Below, one piece after another: positions 16,619-26,686 of a stretch of DNA of 64,000 bases. Under the pieces are notes generated by a model, which was given only the letters and a program-made list of their open reading frames with translations, was not told where the DNA came from and did no database searches. Both the position numbers and the translations under genes were made by a program. Position 1 is the first letter of the stretch. Every line of letters begins with the position of its first letter. Source of the stretch: Mycobacterium intracellulare ATCC 13950 (GTDB lineage: Bacteria > Actinomycetota > Actinomycetes > Mycobacteriales > Mycobacteriaceae); the NCBI RefSeq assembly GCF_000277125.1, contig NC_016946.1:5338403-5402402 (forward strand), in the 5' to 3' direction.

Positions 16619-17761
16619 ATGGACATGAAAAACCCTGTGGGACAAGCCTTCTCCTTTGTAGGCCTGGCCGCGCACCTGGGCCGGGGCGCGGGCCGGGTGG
16701 CGACCGACGCGGTGGTGGGTGGCCGGTTCGGCTTGCCTCGGTCGGCCGACGAGATCGATCCCGCGGTCCTGTCCCGCGTCATGGGAACCACCGTGCGGTC
16801 GGTGCGCGTGCTGAGCAGGGACGCGGGCACGTCCTCGCGCGCGCGGCTGGTGCTGACCGGCAAGAACGTCCCGGAGTCGGTGTTCGTCAAGGTCGCGGCG
16901 CAGACCGCCGCCACCCGCCTGATGGGTGAGCTCGGCCGGCTCGGGCACACCGAGGTGCGTTTCTACCGCCAGCTCGCGCCGCAGGTCATCGGCGTTCCCT
17001 ACTGCTACGGCGCGGCCTTCGACCCGTGGACGGGCCGGTACCTGCTGGTGCTGGAGGATCTCCCAGCAGAGTCGTGCGAGTTCCCCGACACCTTGCACCC
17101 GCTCTCGACCGACCAGGCCGGCCTCATCGTCGAACTGCTGGCCGAACTGCACGCCACGTTCTGGGACCGGCTGCCGCGCGACGGGCGTGGGCCGCTGGGC
17201 TGGCTGTACACGCCGTCCGGCGACGTGACGTCGCTGTTGACCGGCTCGCTGATGCACACCTCGATCAAGCGCCTTGCCGAGCGCACCACGATCCCGGTCG
17301 AGAAGGGGGCGTTCATCGCCGACAACTACCGCGACGTGGCCGCGCTCATCGACACTCCCCCGCACACCGTCATGCACGGCGACGCCCATCCCGGCAACAT
17401 GTACTTCCACGGCGGCAAGGCCGGGCTGCTGGACTGGCAGGCGGTGCGGCGCGGGCACCCCAGCCGCGAGCTCGCCTACACCCTGATCACCAGCCTGACC
17501 CCGGAGGACCGGCGGGCCAGCCAACGCGAGCTGCTCGACGACTACCGGCGGGCGCTGGTGGCGGCGGGAGGCCCCGAGCTGGACCGCGACGACCTGTGGC
17601 TGCGGTTCCGCCAGGGCGCGCTGTACGCCTATGTCGCCCCGCTGATCACCACCGGGATGGGCGGCATGCAGGTCGAAGACATCGCCATGGAAGGCCTGCG
17701 CCGGGGCGTCGCCGCGCTCGACGATCTGGAAACCGTCGCCGCGCTGAAGAGTTCTTTGTAG
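16619..17761 (+). CDS. Phosphotransferase-family (APH/EcKinase-like) protein
   Basis: A 380-aa APH-fold protein, distinct from the one at 13568. Catalytic loop TVMHGDAHPGNMYFHGGK followed by AGLLDWQAVRRGHPSRELAY; the hinge is YLLVLEDLPAESCEF. Residues 1-40 contain FSFVGLAAHLGRGAGRVATD, perhaps membrane-associating. The substrate is unknown. The gene follows a promoter/operator dyad and precedes the amidohydrolase-Rieske pair, which may form part of the same pathway. Confidence 0.82.
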   Translation: MDMKNPVGQAFSFVGLAAHLGRGAGRVATDAVVGGRFGLPRSADEIDPAVLSRVMGTTVRSVRVLSRDAGTSSRARLVLTGKNVPESVFVKVAAQTAATRLMGELGRLGHTEVRFYRQLAPQVIGVPYCYGAAFDPWTGRYLLVLEDLPAESCEFPDTLHPLSTDQAGLIVELLAELHATFWDRLPRDGRGPLGWLYTPSGDVTSLLTGSLMHTSIKRLAERTTIPVEKGAFIADNYRDVAALIDTPPHTVMHGDAHPGNMYFHGGKAGLLDWQAVRRGHPSRELAYTLITSLTPEDRRASQRELLDDYRRALVAAGGPELDRDDLWLRFRQGALYAYVAPLITTGMGGMQVEDIAMEGLRRGVAALDDLETVAALKSSL

Positions 17762-17806
17762 GGCTTGCGAATTCGGCCGAAGCTATTGCCTTCGCCACGC
17801 CACGAG

Positions 17807-17829
17807 TTACGCTACCTACCGTAGCGAAA
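17807..17829. promoter_or_regulatory. Inverted repeat upstream of D-aminoacylase-like gene
   Basis: CGCTAC (17810-17815) and GTAGCG (17821-17826) flank a 5-base centre, with further TT/AA pairs after one mismatch on each side. It lies about 60 bases before the start at 17888 and resembles TetR-type operators in size and symmetry. The regulator is not identified. Confidence 0.5.
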
Positions 17830-17887
17830 TGCTGTGCGCCTTCCGCTCAGCCCTCCGAGACAGCCCGCGGCGGCGAAGAGGAGTCTC

Positions 17888-19648
17888 ATGTTCGACCTGA
17901 AGATCACCGGTGGAACCATCGTCGACGGCACGGGCGCCGAGCGCTACCGCGCCGATATCGGCATCAAGGACGGCAAGATCGTCGACGTCGTCCGCCGCTC
18001 CGCCGACGGCCCCGAGATGGGCGGGGAGGCGGCCGAAACCATCGACGCCTCAGGGCATGTGGTGGCCCCCGGCTTCGTCGACATCCACACCCACTACGAC
18101 GGTCAGGTGACCTGGGACGGCCTGCTGGAGCCGTCCAGCGGCCACGGCGTCACGACGATCGTGACCGGCAACTGCGGCGTCGGTTTCGCCCCTGTGCGGC
18201 CCGGCACCGAGCAGTGGCTGATCGAACTGATGGAGGGCGTCGAAGACATCCCCGGCACCGCGCTGACCGAGGGCATCACGTGGGGTTGGGAAACCTACCC
18301 CGAGTACCTCGACGCGATCGACAAGCACAAGTTCTCCGTCGACGTGGGCAGCCAGGTCGCGCACGGCGCGATCCGCGCCTACGCGATGGGCGAGCGGGGT
18401 GCGCGCAACGAGCCCGCGACCCCCGACGACATCGAGGCGATGGGCCGGTTGGTCCGCGAGGCGATCGAGGCCGGCGCGCTCGGCTTCTCGACGTCACGCA
18501 CGATGGGGCACCGCGCGATGGACGGCGAGCCCGTACCCGGCACGTTCGCCGCCGAGGAAGAACTGTTCGGCCTCGGCCGCGCCATGGCCGCCGGCGGCCA
18601 GGCGGTGTTCGAGCTGGCCCCGCAGGGCGCCGCGGGTGAAGACATCATCGGCCCCAAGAAGGAGCTCGATTGGATGCGACGGCTGAGCGGCGAGATCGAC
18701 CGCCCGGTGTCGTTCGCGCTGATCCAGGTGGACGCCGATCCGAACCTGTGGCGCGAGATGCTGGACCTGTCCGCGGACGCACACGCCGCGGGCGCGCGCC
18801 TGTATCCGCAGATCGCGGCGCGCCCGTTCGGCATGATGATCGGTTTCCAGGGCCACCACGGCTTCAGCCACCGGCCCACGTACCGCCGGTTGAAGGCCGA
18901 GTGCAGCCGCGAGGAGCTCGCACGGCGGCTCGCCGATCCCGCGGTGAAGGCGGCGATCCTGTCCGAGGACGACCTGCCGGTGGACCCGACCCTGTTGTTC
19001 GACGGGATGTTCGCTTTGGTGCAGCACTCGCTGGGGCGGCTCTACTCGCTGGGTAACCCGCCCGACTACGAGCCCACCCCGGACCGCACCGTCGCCGCGA
19101 TCGCCCAGGCCCGCGGTGAGGACCCGCTGTCCACGCTGTACGACCTCATGCTCGAGTCCGACGCGACCAACATGCTGATGCTGCCGCTGTTCAACTACGC
19201 CGACGGAAACTGCGACGCGATCCGCGAGATGATGCTGCACCCCGCCGGCGTGCTCGGGCTGTCCGACGGCGGCGCGCACTGCGGGATGATCTGCGACGCT
19301 TCCTACCCGACGTTCCTGCTGACGCACTGGGCGCGGGACCGTAAGCGGGGCGAGAAATTGTCGCTGGAATACGTGATCCGCAAACAGTCCCGTGACACCG
19401 CCCATCTGTTCGGCCTCACCGACCGCGGCACCATCGAACCCGGCAAGAAGGCCGACATCAACGTCATCGACATGGACGCGCTGAGGCTGCACCCGGCGGC
19501 GATGGCGTTCGACCTGCCGGCCGGGGGAAACCGGATCCTGCAGGGCGCCAGCGGTTATGCGGCGACCATCGTCAGCGGGACCGTCACCCGCCGCAAGGAC
19601 GTCGACACCGGGGCCCGCCCCGGACGCCTGGTTCGCGGAGCCCGCTGA
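17888..19648 (+). CDS. N-acyl-D-amino-acid deacylase-type amidohydrolase
   Basis: A 586-aa metal-dependent amidohydrolase (amidohydrolase_3/D-aminoacylase class). [16 protein letters not shown] is the opening beta sandwich, [19 protein letters not shown] carries the first metal ligands (H-x-H), [18 protein letters not shown] is the family signature, and [16 protein letters not shown] holds the last Asp. Start ATG 17888 with GAGGAG seven bases upstream. The real substrate may be a cyclic or N-acyl xenobiotic. The Rieske oxygenase gene follows after 12 bases in the same operon. Confidence 0.88.
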   Translation: MFDLKITGGTIVDGTGAERYRADIGIKDGKIVDVVRRSADGPEMGGEAAETIDASGHVVAPGFVDIHTHYDGQVTWDGLLEPSSGHGVTTIVTGNCGVGFAPVRPGTEQWLIELMEGVEDIPGTALTEGITWGWETYPEYLDAIDKHKFSVDVGSQVAHGAIRAYAMGERGARNEPATPDDIEAMGRLVREAIEAGALGFSTSRTMGHRAMDGEPVPGTFAAEEELFGLGRAMAAGGQAVFELAPQGAAGEDIIGPKKELDWMRRLSGEIDRPVSFALIQVDADPNLWREMLDLSADAHAAGARLYPQIAARPFGMMIGFQGHHGFSHRPTYRRLKAECSREELARRLADPAVKAAILSEDDLPVDPTLLFDGMFALVQHSLGRLYSLGNPPDYEPTPDRTVAAIAQARGEDPLSTLYDLMLESDATNMLMLPLFNYADGNCDAIREMMLHPAGVLGLSDGGAHCGMICDASYPTFLLTHWARDRKRGEKLSLEYVIRKQSRDTAHLFGLTDRGTIEPGKKADINVIDMDALRLHPAAMAFDLPAGGNRILQGASGYAATIVSGTVTRRKDVDTGARPGRLVRGAR

Positions 19649-19660
19649 GAGCTCCGAACC

Positions 19661-21004
19661 ATGGCAACGGCCGCCCGCAACCCGACGCGCACCCGCTCGC
19701 ACGTCCAGGAGGATGCGATCGGCGCGCCGCCGGAGAACCCGACGCTGGTGCCGGCCGAGCGGTACTACTCCCCGGCCTTCGCCGCACTCGAGGTGGAGCG
19801 GATGTGGCCGAGGGTGTGGCAGCTCGCGTGCATGGTCGACCACATCGCGGCGCCCGGTGACTATTTCGAGTACCGCTGCGGGCCATACGGGGTGCTGATC
19901 GTCCGCGACGACGACGGGGAGATCCGCGCGTTCCAGAACGTGTGCCGGCATCGTGGCAATTCGTTGTGCACGGGCTCGGGTTCGGGCCTGCGCGAACTCA
20001 AGTGCGGCTATCACGGGTGGACCTGGGACCTGGCCGGCGCGCTGAAGCGGGTGCCGAACCGCAAGGGCTTCGGCTCGCTGCGCATGTCCGACTTTCCGCT
20101 GATACCGGCCCGGGTAGAGACGTGGGCGGGACTCGTCTTCGTCAACCTCGACCTCGACGCGATGCCCCTGATCGAATACCTGGAGGCGGTGCCCGACGAC
20201 ATCGCCTGGTGCCGGCTGGAGGACTTCCGCTGCTACGCCACGCTCACGGTCGACGTCGACGCCAATTGGAAGACGATCGCGGACGGCTACAGCGAGACCT
20301 ACCACATCCAGACCCTGCATCCCGAGCTGCTGCGTTGCGTCGACGACATCCATGCGCCGCAACGGATTTGGGGCCATACCGGCAAGTCGGATCAGCCCTA
20401 CGGCGTGCCGAGCCCTCGCCTGGGCGGCGCGCTGACCGACGAAGAGGTGTGGGACGCCTACGTCTACACGCAGGGAGCGCTGATGGGCGCGGCCGAGGGC
20501 ACGCCCTTTCCCGCCGACGAACGCCGGCCCGGGCAGACGGTGGCCGAACTGATCGCCGAGCGAACCCGGGCCTTCGCCGCGGGCCGCGGCGTCGATCTCA
20601 ACTGGGCCGACACCGACCGAATGACCCGATTGCACCAGTACAACGTGTTCCCCAACATGACCCTGTTAGCCAACGCCGACCACCTGACCGTCATGTGTTC
20701 GCGCCCGGGCGCCGACCCCGATAAGGGCGAGCTGGTGATGTTCTTGACGACCCGGATGCCGCCGGGCGCGCCGCGCGCCAAGCCGGCCGATGTGCGCATG
20801 GCCGCCGACGCGGCCGAGCCGGGCGTCGTGCTCACCCAGGACATCGCGGTGCTCCCCGGCCTGCAGCGCGGCATGCACCAACCCGGCTTCACTCACTTGG
20901 TGTTGTCCAGCGAGGAACGCCGCGTGATCAACATGCACCGCAACCTAGAGCGCTACCTCGACCTGCCGGCCGCCCAGCAAATGAGCGGCGGCGCGGCGAA
21001 ATGA
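19661..21004 (+). CDS. Rieske [2Fe-2S] ring-hydroxylating oxygenase, large subunit
   Basis: A 447-aa oxygenase alpha subunit. Rieske cluster ligands are CRHRGN (C-x-H) and CGYHGW (C-x2-H) around residues 95-115. The mononuclear iron site is DGYSETYHIQTLHPELL, with the two His typical of the 2-His-1-carboxylate triad. It would hydroxylate an aromatic or alicyclic ring using electrons from a separate reductase, which is not encoded here. It follows the D-aminoacylase-like gene by 12 bases. Confidence 0.9.
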   Translation: MATAARNPTRTRSHVQEDAIGAPPENPTLVPAERYYSPAFAALEVERMWPRVWQLACMVDHIAAPGDYFEYRCGPYGVLIVRDDDGEIRAFQNVCRHRGNSLCTGSGSGLRELKCGYHGWTWDLAGALKRVPNRKGFGSLRMSDFPLIPARVETWAGLVFVNLDLDAMPLIEYLEAVPDDIAWCRLEDFRCYATLTVDVDANWKTIADGYSETYHIQTLHPELLRCVDDIHAPQRIWGHTGKSDQPYGVPSPRLGGALTDEEVWDAYVYTQGALMGAAEGTPFPADERRPGQTVAELIAERTRAFAAGRGVDLNWADTDRMTRLHQYNVFPNMTLLANADHLTVMCSRPGADPDKGELVMFLTTRMPPGAPRAKPADVRMAADAAEPGVVLTQDIAVLPGLQRGMHQPGFTHLVLSSEERRVINMHRNLERYLDLPAAQQMSGGAAK

Positions 21005-21071
21005 TCTGTCGCAACATAGTTCGTGTACACAGGGCGAAAGTGCCCTCGGGCGATTTAGAATCCCGCTTGTG

Positions 21072-21449
21072 ATGACCCCGTCTTACCCCTGGGGGGACGA
21101 TCGAGGGCAACTTGCGCGGCAGCTACGGCTGCCGTATCACACACTCCGCCGCAGGCGGGAGCGACGCCTGTGCCACCGTTTCGCGCGGGTGGGCGTCCGC
21201 ACGGCGCCGGAGCGGTTGCGGGCAATGCTGGAGGGCGCGCCGCTGGCCGCTCACGAAATGATCAACCTGAATTTTGCGTTGATCGCGATCCGGCTCGACC
21301 GCGAGTCGCGCGCCGCCAGGTACAAGCGGCTCCGGCAACGCGGCGCCCGTTCGCTGATGTTCGCGGGCCTGGTCATGGTGGTGCTGAACTTCCTGGTGTG
21401 CATGGCCTACCTCCTGCTGAACCTCGCGGAGCCGACGGCGCCGCTGTAG
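21072..21449 (+). CDS. Small C-terminally anchored membrane protein
   Basis: A 125-aa protein with a basic N-terminal part (LPYHTLRRRRERRLCHRFAR) and one membrane segment near the C-terminus, SLMFAGLVMVVLNFLVCMAY. I do not recognise a family. It converges on the NarL-type regulator with only 4 bases between stops. A GTG at 21069 would add one residue. Confidence 0.6.
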   Translation: MTPSYPWGDDRGQLARQLRLPYHTLRRRRERRLCHRFARVGVRTAPERLRAMLEGAPLAAHEMINLNFALIAIRLDRESRAARYKRLRQRGARSLMFAGLVMVVLNFLVCMAYLLLNLAEPTAPL

Positions 21450-21453
21450 CTCC

Positions 21454-22122
21454 TCAGCGCGGGGCGACGATGCCGTTGTCGTACGCATAGACGATCGCGG
21501 CCGCGCGATCGCGCAGGTCGAGCTTGCCGAAGATCCGCCCGATGTGGCTCTTGACGGTGACGCCGGAAATGCAGAGTTTGCCGGCGATTTCGGTATTGGA
21601 CAGGCCCTGGCCGATCAATGTCAGGACGTCGAGCTCGCGGGTCGTCAGCTCGGCGATCGCCGCGCCGCGCGGGCCGGGAGCCGCCTTGCGGTAGGTGGTG
21701 AGCACCCGCGAGGTCACCGCGGGATCCAGGTAACTGTCTCCCCTGGCGACCGCGCGCACCGCGCGGATCAACTCCTCGGCCGAGGAGTCTTTGAGCACGA
21801 AACCGGCCGCCCCGGCGCGCAGCGCCCCCGACAGCAGCTCGTCCTCGTTGAAGGTGGTGAGCGCAAGCACCGGCGGCCTGCCGCCCAGCCTGCGGGTCGC
21901 CTCGATGCCGTCGACGCGGCGCATCCGCAGATCCATCACGACGACGTCGGGTCGATGCTCGGCCACCGCGGCGGGCACCTCGTCACCGTCGGCGCACTCC
22001 GCGACGATGACGAAACCGTCTTTGCGGCGCAGGATTCGGCGCAGACCCGAACGCACCAGGTCTTGGTCGTCCACGAGGAGGACGGTGATCTCGGGCGCCG
22101 GGTCGGTCACAGCTTGCACCAT
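21454..22122 (-). CDS. NarL/FixJ-family response regulator
   Basis: A 222-aa regulator: receiver domain with ITVLLVDDQDLVRSGLRRIL and the phospho-acceptor in DVVVMDLRMRRVDG, then a LuxR-type helix-turn-helix (LTTRELDVLTLIGQGLSNTE, ISGVTVKSHIGRIFGKL). It overlaps the end of the histidine kinase gene. Start options are ATG 22122 or GTG 22110; the GTG makes a four-base GTGA overlap with the kinase stop and would shorten the protein by four residues. The target genes are unknown. Confidence 0.88.
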   Translation of the reverse strand: MVQAVTDPAPEITVLLVDDQDLVRSGLRRILRRKDGFVIVAECADGDEVPAAVAEHRPDVVVMDLRMRRVDGIEATRRLGGRPPVLALTTFNEDELLSGALRAGAAGFVLKDSSAEELIRAVRAVARGDSYLDPAVTSRVLTTYRKAAPGPRGAAIAELTTRELDVLTLIGQGLSNTEIAGKLCISGVTVKSHIGRIFGKLDLRDRAAAIVYAYDNGIVAPR

Positions 22123-23324
22123 CGCGGGCGCCAGGTGGTGTCGCCTTCGTGCAGCGGGATCTCGGCGCGCACCGACCACCCGTCCCGGGTCGGGCCGACG
22201 TCGAGGGCGCCGCCGAGCAGGTCGACGCGCTGGCGCATGCCGCGCAAGCCACGCCCCTCCGCCGATTTCGCGGCCACCACGGCGGCCGGGAGCAGATTGC
22301 TGACCGCGAGCCGTGCCGACACCGGCGAAATGTCGAGCACCACACTGGCTTTCGACTCCGGCGCGTGCTTGGCGATGTTGGCCAGCGACTCCTGGGTGAT
22401 GCGGTAGAGCGCGAGGCCCACCGCGGCCGAGACGTGGTCGGTGGGCCCTTCGACGCACAGCGTGACGGCCAGGCCCGCTAGCTGAAAGCCCGCGACGAGC
22501 GCCGGGACGTCGTCGATGCCGGGTTCGGGCGTGGTCTGCGCCGTTTTGGTCGGCCAGTTGTCGAGCAGGCCGACGGTGCGGCGGATGTCGGCCATCGCCT
22601 GCCGGCCGAGCTTCTCGGCCTGCTCCAGCGCATCGACCGCGTCATCGACGTCGCGATCCTGCTGCAGCGCGCGGCGCGCGCCGGTCACGTGCAACAGGGT
22701 GATGCTGAGCGAATGCGCGATGACGTCGTGCACTTCGCGCGCGATGCGGCGGCGTTCGTCGGCGGCGGCGTGCTCGGCCAACAAATTCTGCGCCTCGATT
22801 TGTTCGGCCAGCAGCAACCGCTGGGCGCGCATCACGTAGCCCAGTAGCCAGCCCACCGCGATGAAACCCAGGTACAACGCGATCGCGTCGAGGCGGTGCA
22901 GCGCGGACGCCGTGAGCAACAGCGCGGCCGCCGAGACGGCCGCCAGCAAGCCGGCCAGAACCGAGGCCAACGTCGCGACGACCAAGACCATCAGGATTAA
23001 CAACGCCGGTGCGAAATCGGCCTGTATGGGCGTCGACGTGCCGAACAGCGTCAGCGCGGTGGCCGCCGACCAGGTCGCCCACAACGGCCCCGGCGTGATC
23101 TTCATGTTGAAAACGAAGAACGCCAGCTCGGTTGACAGGGCCAGGGCGAACGCGGACAGCGACACGGGCAGGTCGGCCGCGGGCCGCTGCAGCGTCCCGA
23201 TCACGCCGCCGAGCACGAGGCTGACATCGACGGCGATCAGCGACGTCCACGTGATGCCGACGGGAAGCAGCTCGCTGCGTCGGCGAAGCTGCTCCCGCAG
23301 GTGATCGGCTGCGGCGCGCAACAT
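22107..23324 (-). CDS. NarX/DesK-type sensor histidine kinase
   Basis: A 405-aa membrane kinase. Several hydrophobic segments fill residues 20-165 (LIAVDVSLVLGGVIGTL, ALTLFGTSTPIQADF, LASVLAGLLAAVSAAALLL, ALYLGFIAVGWLLGYVM) with no large periplasmic loop, so the signal may be in the membrane. The HisKA_3 motif is REVHDVIAHSLSITLLHVTG, and the ATPase domain has ESLANIAKHAPES and GRGLRGMRQRVDLLGG. It forms an operon with the NarL-type regulator and is divergent from the small gene before mmpL. Confidence 0.88.
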   Translation of the reverse strand: MLRAAADHLREQLRRRSELLPVGITWTSLIAVDVSLVLGGVIGTLQRPAADLPVSLSAFALALSTELAFFVFNMKITPGPLWATWSAATALTLFGTSTPIQADFAPALLILMVLVVATLASVLAGLLAAVSAAALLLTASALHRLDAIALYLGFIAVGWLLGYVMRAQRLLLAEQIEAQNLLAEHAAADERRRIAREVHDVIAHSLSITLLHVTGARRALQQDRDVDDAVDALEQAEKLGRQAMADIRRTVGLLDNWPTKTAQTTPEPGIDDVPALVAGFQLAGLAVTLCVEGPTDHVSAAVGLALYRITQESLANIAKHAPESKASVVLDISPVSARLAVSNLLPAAVVAAKSAEGRGLRGMRQRVDLLGGALDVGPTRDGWSVRAEIPLHEGDTTWRPRWCKL

Positions 23325-23457
23325 CGTCCAATCCTAGAAGAGCTGGGCGTCCCGCCACATCCTGCTGGGGTCGGCGCCGGTCTCCGCCCGTGGTAGGAGA
23401 CAAAGACTGCACTTCGGCACGACGCGCAGCCAGGGCCCGCATTCCTAACGTCGAGTC

Positions 23458-23838
23458 ATGACATGGACACTGCTGCACGACCGCATGGCCTTCATGGCCG
23501 AAGTGATCAAGGCCGCCGACACGGACCCGCAGGCGGCACTTGCGTTGATCGACAACTCATCCGAGGTGCCCGAGCTGTTCGGCGACGAGGAAGGCCTGAT
23601 GCTCTCGCTCGGCCAGCGCTGGATCACCATGCTGGTGGCCAAGCTGGACCAGGCGGCCTACGAGGGCGCGTCGGCCGAACAGGTGCGGGCCGATCTCGAA
23701 GCCGCCGAGCCCGGCCTGCACGCTCTGGTGAAGATCGGCTCGCGCCGGTCGATCCGGGTGCGGTCACTGTCTCGCGGCGAACACGTGGCGGTGGGCCTCT
23801 TCGGCGGCCCGACCGGCGATCGGCAGACCGTTGCATGA
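23458..23838 (+). CDS. Small protein of unknown function upstream of mmpL
   Basis: A 126-aa acidic, mostly helical protein without signal or membrane segment. Recognisable stretches are DPQAALALIDNSSEVPEL and LMLSLGQRWITMLVAKLDQA. I do not recognise the family. Its stop overlaps the TTG start of the MmpL gene by 8 bases, so the two are translationally coupled and probably work together. Confidence 0.7.
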   Translation: MTWTLLHDRMAFMAEVIKAADTDPQAALALIDNSSEVPELFGDEEGLMLSLGQRWITMLVAKLDQAAYEGASAEQVRADLEAAEPGLHALVKIGSRRSIRVRSLSRGEHVAVGLFGGPTGDRQTVA

Positions 23839-26686
23839 CCGCACCGGATTGCTTGCGCGACTGACCGGTCGGTACGCGGTTCTGGTCGTCGGTCTATGGG
23901 TGCTGGCGGCCGCCGCCGCCAATCTGGCGGTCCCCCAACTGGAGCGAGTCGTCGACTCCCACGCGCGCTCCTTCATGCCCCCCGAGGCACCGAGCGCGGT
24001 GGCCGCCGCCCGGGCGGCCCAGCTGTTCAACCAGACGCCCAGCAACAACTTCGTTTACGTTGTGCTGGAACGCGATCAGCGGCTGGCCCCGGGCGACCGC
24101 CAGTTCTATGATGCGCTGACGACGAAGCTGGGTTCCGATCACCGTCACGTGTATGCGGTGACCGATCTCTGGTCGCAACCCGCGACGGCCGCCGGCGCGC
24201 AGAGCTCCGACGGTCGGGCCGTCAGCGTGATGGTGCGGCTCGCAGGAATGCTCGGCACCTCCCAGGCACGCGACTCGGTGAATTCCGTGCGCGCCGCCAT
24301 CCAGACCCTGTCGCCGCCGGCCGGCCTCGAAGTCCATGTCACGGGTCCCGGCGCCACGATCGTCGACGAGTTCTCCGCGATCGACCGGCAGATGCTCGGA
24401 ATCACCGCAGCCACCATCGGTCTCATCCTGCTGCTGTTGCTGATGGTGTACCGCTCGCCGGTAGCCGCCGCGATTCCGCTGATCTCGGTCGGGCTGGCGC
24501 TGGCGCTGGCCCGCGCGATCGTCGCCGCGCTGGGCCGGGCCAATGTCGTTGAGGTGTCGCTGTTTTCGGTGGCGCTCATGGCGGCGATGACGTTGGGCGC
24601 CGGCACCGATTACGCGATCTTCCTGGTCGGGCGCTATCACGAAGGCCGCCGCCACGGCATCCCGCCGGAGCGGGCGCTGACGCAGGCCTACCGTTCCGTC
24701 GCGCCCGTCGTGATCGGATCGGCGCTGACCGTGTCGGTGGCGCTGGCATGCCTGGTGTTCGCTCATGTGGGCGCTTTCCGCAGCGCCGGATTGCCCTGCG
24801 CCATCGGGATTCTGGCGACGATGGTGGCCGCGCTGACCCTGACGCCCGCGCTGATGGGTCTGGCCGTGCGACGCGGGTATCTCGAACCGCGCCCATCGAG
24901 AACGGCGCGGCGCTGGCGCCGGGTCGGCACCGCCGTGGCCCGCTGGCCCGGGCCGATTCTGGTTGCCGCGCTGGGATTGACCCTGCTGGCCGCGCTGCCG
25001 CTGGCCGGGATGCGCGTCGGCTTCAACGAGCCCGCGGCCACGCCGTCGTCCACCGACTCCAACCGCGGCTATGCCAGCGCCGACCGGCATTTTTCGGCGA
25101 ACGCGCTGTTGCCGGACGTCATCGCGATCCAGGCGGATCACGACCTGCGCAACCCGGCCGGTTTGATCGCGATCGAGCGGGTCACCCGCCACATCATGGC
25201 CCTACCGGGTGTGCGCGCGGTCCAGTCCGCGAGCCGCCCCGACGGCAAGGTGCCCGAACAGGCCACGCTCAGCTATCAGGCGGGCGTGCTGGGCCGTCAG
25301 TTCGGCGACACCATGGACTCGCTGACCCGTCGCCTGCAGCGGGTCTCCGAGCTGGACGGCGCGCTGGCGCAGACTCAGGCTGCGGTCGACGGTCTCGGCA
25401 ATGGGTTGCGCGGCGGCAGTGCGGGGCTGGCCGACATGTCGGGGGCCGCCGAAGACATGCGCGCCGGGATGGACGGCTTGCAGCGCAATGTCACGACGGT
25501 GTCGGGCTATCTCGACCCGCTGCGCGACATCGTCGGGCGGACCCCCGACTGCGCCGCCAATCCGATCTGCTCGACGGTGGACCGGGTGCTGCAGCCGGTC
25601 GACAGCCTGGTGCAGACCTCCGCGCGGCTCGATGCCGGCGCGACGAAACTGACCAGCGGCTCCAGCACGGCCGCCACGGCGATGGCCGGCCTGCCGCAAA
25701 GTGTGTCCGCGATGAAAGGGGCGTTGGGGCAGGCACGTTCGGCCGCCCATGACCTGCTCGAGCTCACCGACACGCTCGGCCCGCAGATGCGTCAGTTGAC
25801 CGACTACATGAACGAGATCGCCACGCAATTTCAGGGCAGCGCCGCGGCGGACTTCTACATGCCGCAGCGCGCGCTGACCGATCCGCGCTACACGGCCGTG
25901 CTCGGCCATTTGGTCTCCGAGAACGGACGCGCCGCTTACCTTCTCGTCTACGGCGACGGGTCGGAGTGGGGCGCCGATGGGGCCAACCGGGCGGACCAGG
26001 TTCGCGCCGCCATCAAGGAGGCCACCAAGGAGGGAACCCTGACGCCGCTGGAGGTCGACCTCGCCGGCGTCGGGCCGGTGACCGCCGATCTGCAGCGCTT
26101 CGTCGCCAGTGACACCACGCTGCTGGTCGGCGCCGCGCTGGTGCTCATCTTCTTGATCGTCACCGCGATGCTGCGCAGCCCGGTCGCCGGACTCGTCGTC
26201 GTCGGCACCGTCGTGTTGTCCTACGCCTCGGCCGTCGGTGCCAGCGTGCTGATTTGGCAGCACCTGCTTCATCAGGATCTGCATTGGTCCGTCGCCCCGA
26301 TCGCGTTCATCGCGCTGATCGCCGTCGGCGCGGACTACAACCTGTTGCTCGCCTTGCGCATCAAGCAGGAGGCGGCGGCGGGCCTGCGCACCGGCATCAT
26401 TCGCGCTTTCGGCGGCACCGGCGGAGTGGTCACGGTCGCGGGCATCGTCTTCGGTCTGACCATGCTGGCCTTGCTGAGCAGCAGCGTGCTCAGCATCGCC
26501 CAGATCGGCACGACGATCGCCGTCGGGCTGTTGCTCGACACCCTGGTGGTGCGGGCGTTCGTCGTGCCGTCCATCGTGGCGCTGCTGGGCCGGTGGTTCT
26601 GGTGGCCGAGCCGTCCGCCCCGCCGCGCCATGGCCGAGGCGGTGAAAACGCCTGAGCCGCAGCTGCTTACTGCGGCGGGGGTGTGA
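23831..26686 (+). CDS. MmpL-family RND transporter
   Basis: A 951-aa RND/MMPL membrane exporter, near the usual 950-1000 aa. It has an N-terminal transmembrane helix (VLVVGLWVLAAAAANLAVPQ), two membrane bundles each carrying a conserved Asp-Tyr pair (GAGTDYAIFLVGRYHEG at about 258 and GADYNLLLALRIKQE at about 835), and a large loop domain (about 390-740) with coiled-coil-like repeats. MmpL proteins export lipids to the cell envelope. No good ATG exists, and the TTG start depends on coupling with the 126-aa gene. Its 3' end overlaps eccC2, which is convergent, by 20 bases. Confidence 0.88.
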   Translation: MHDRTGLLARLTGRYAVLVVGLWVLAAAAANLAVPQLERVVDSHARSFMPPEAPSAVAAARAAQLFNQTPSNNFVYVVLERDQRLAPGDRQFYDALTTKLGSDHRHVYAVTDLWSQPATAAGAQSSDGRAVSVMVRLAGMLGTSQARDSVNSVRAAIQTLSPPAGLEVHVTGPGATIVDEFSAIDRQMLGITAATIGLILLLLLMVYRSPVAAAIPLISVGLALALARAIVAALGRANVVEVSLFSVALMAAMTLGAGTDYAIFLVGRYHEGRRHGIPPERALTQAYRSVAPVVIGSALTVSVALACLVFAHVGAFRSAGLPCAIGILATMVAALTLTPALMGLAVRRGYLEPRPSRTARRWRRVGTAVARWPGPILVAALGLTLLAALPLAGMRVGFNEPAATPSSTDSNRGYASADRHFSANALLPDVIAIQADHDLRNPAGLIAIERVTRHIMALPGVRAVQSASRPDGKVPEQATLSYQAGVLGRQFGDTMDSLTRRLQRVSELDGALAQTQAAVDGLGNGLRGGSAGLADMSGAAEDMRAGMDGLQRNVTTVSGYLDPLRDIVGRTPDCAANPICSTVDRVLQPVDSLVQTSARLDAGATKLTSGSSTAATAMAGLPQSVSAMKGALGQARSAAHDLLELTDTLGPQMRQLTDYMNEIATQFQGSAAADFYMPQRALTDPRYTAVLGHLVSENGRAAYLLVYGDGSEWGADGANRADQVRAAIKEATKEGTLTPLEVDLAGVGPVTADLQRFVASDTTLLVGAALVLIFLIVTAMLRSPVAGLVVVGTVVLSYASAVGASVLIWQHLLHQDLHWSVAPIAFIALIAVGADYNLLLALRIKQEAAAGLRTGIIRAFGGTGGVVTVAGIVFGLTMLALLSSSVLSIAQIGTTIAVGLLLDTLVVRAFVVPSIVALLGRWFWWPSRPPRRAMAEAVKTPEPQLLTAAGV

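Noticed and set aside
15008..17524. Long minus-strand open frame of 838 codons
   Set aside because: It runs antisense across the TetR, phosphotransferase and beta-rich genes and translates to His/Arg/Gly-rich low-complexity sequence, a GC-rich shadow of real genes.
18494..20635. Minus-strand open frame of 713 codons
   Set aside because: Antisense to the D-aminoacylase and Rieske genes, with no recognisable motifs.
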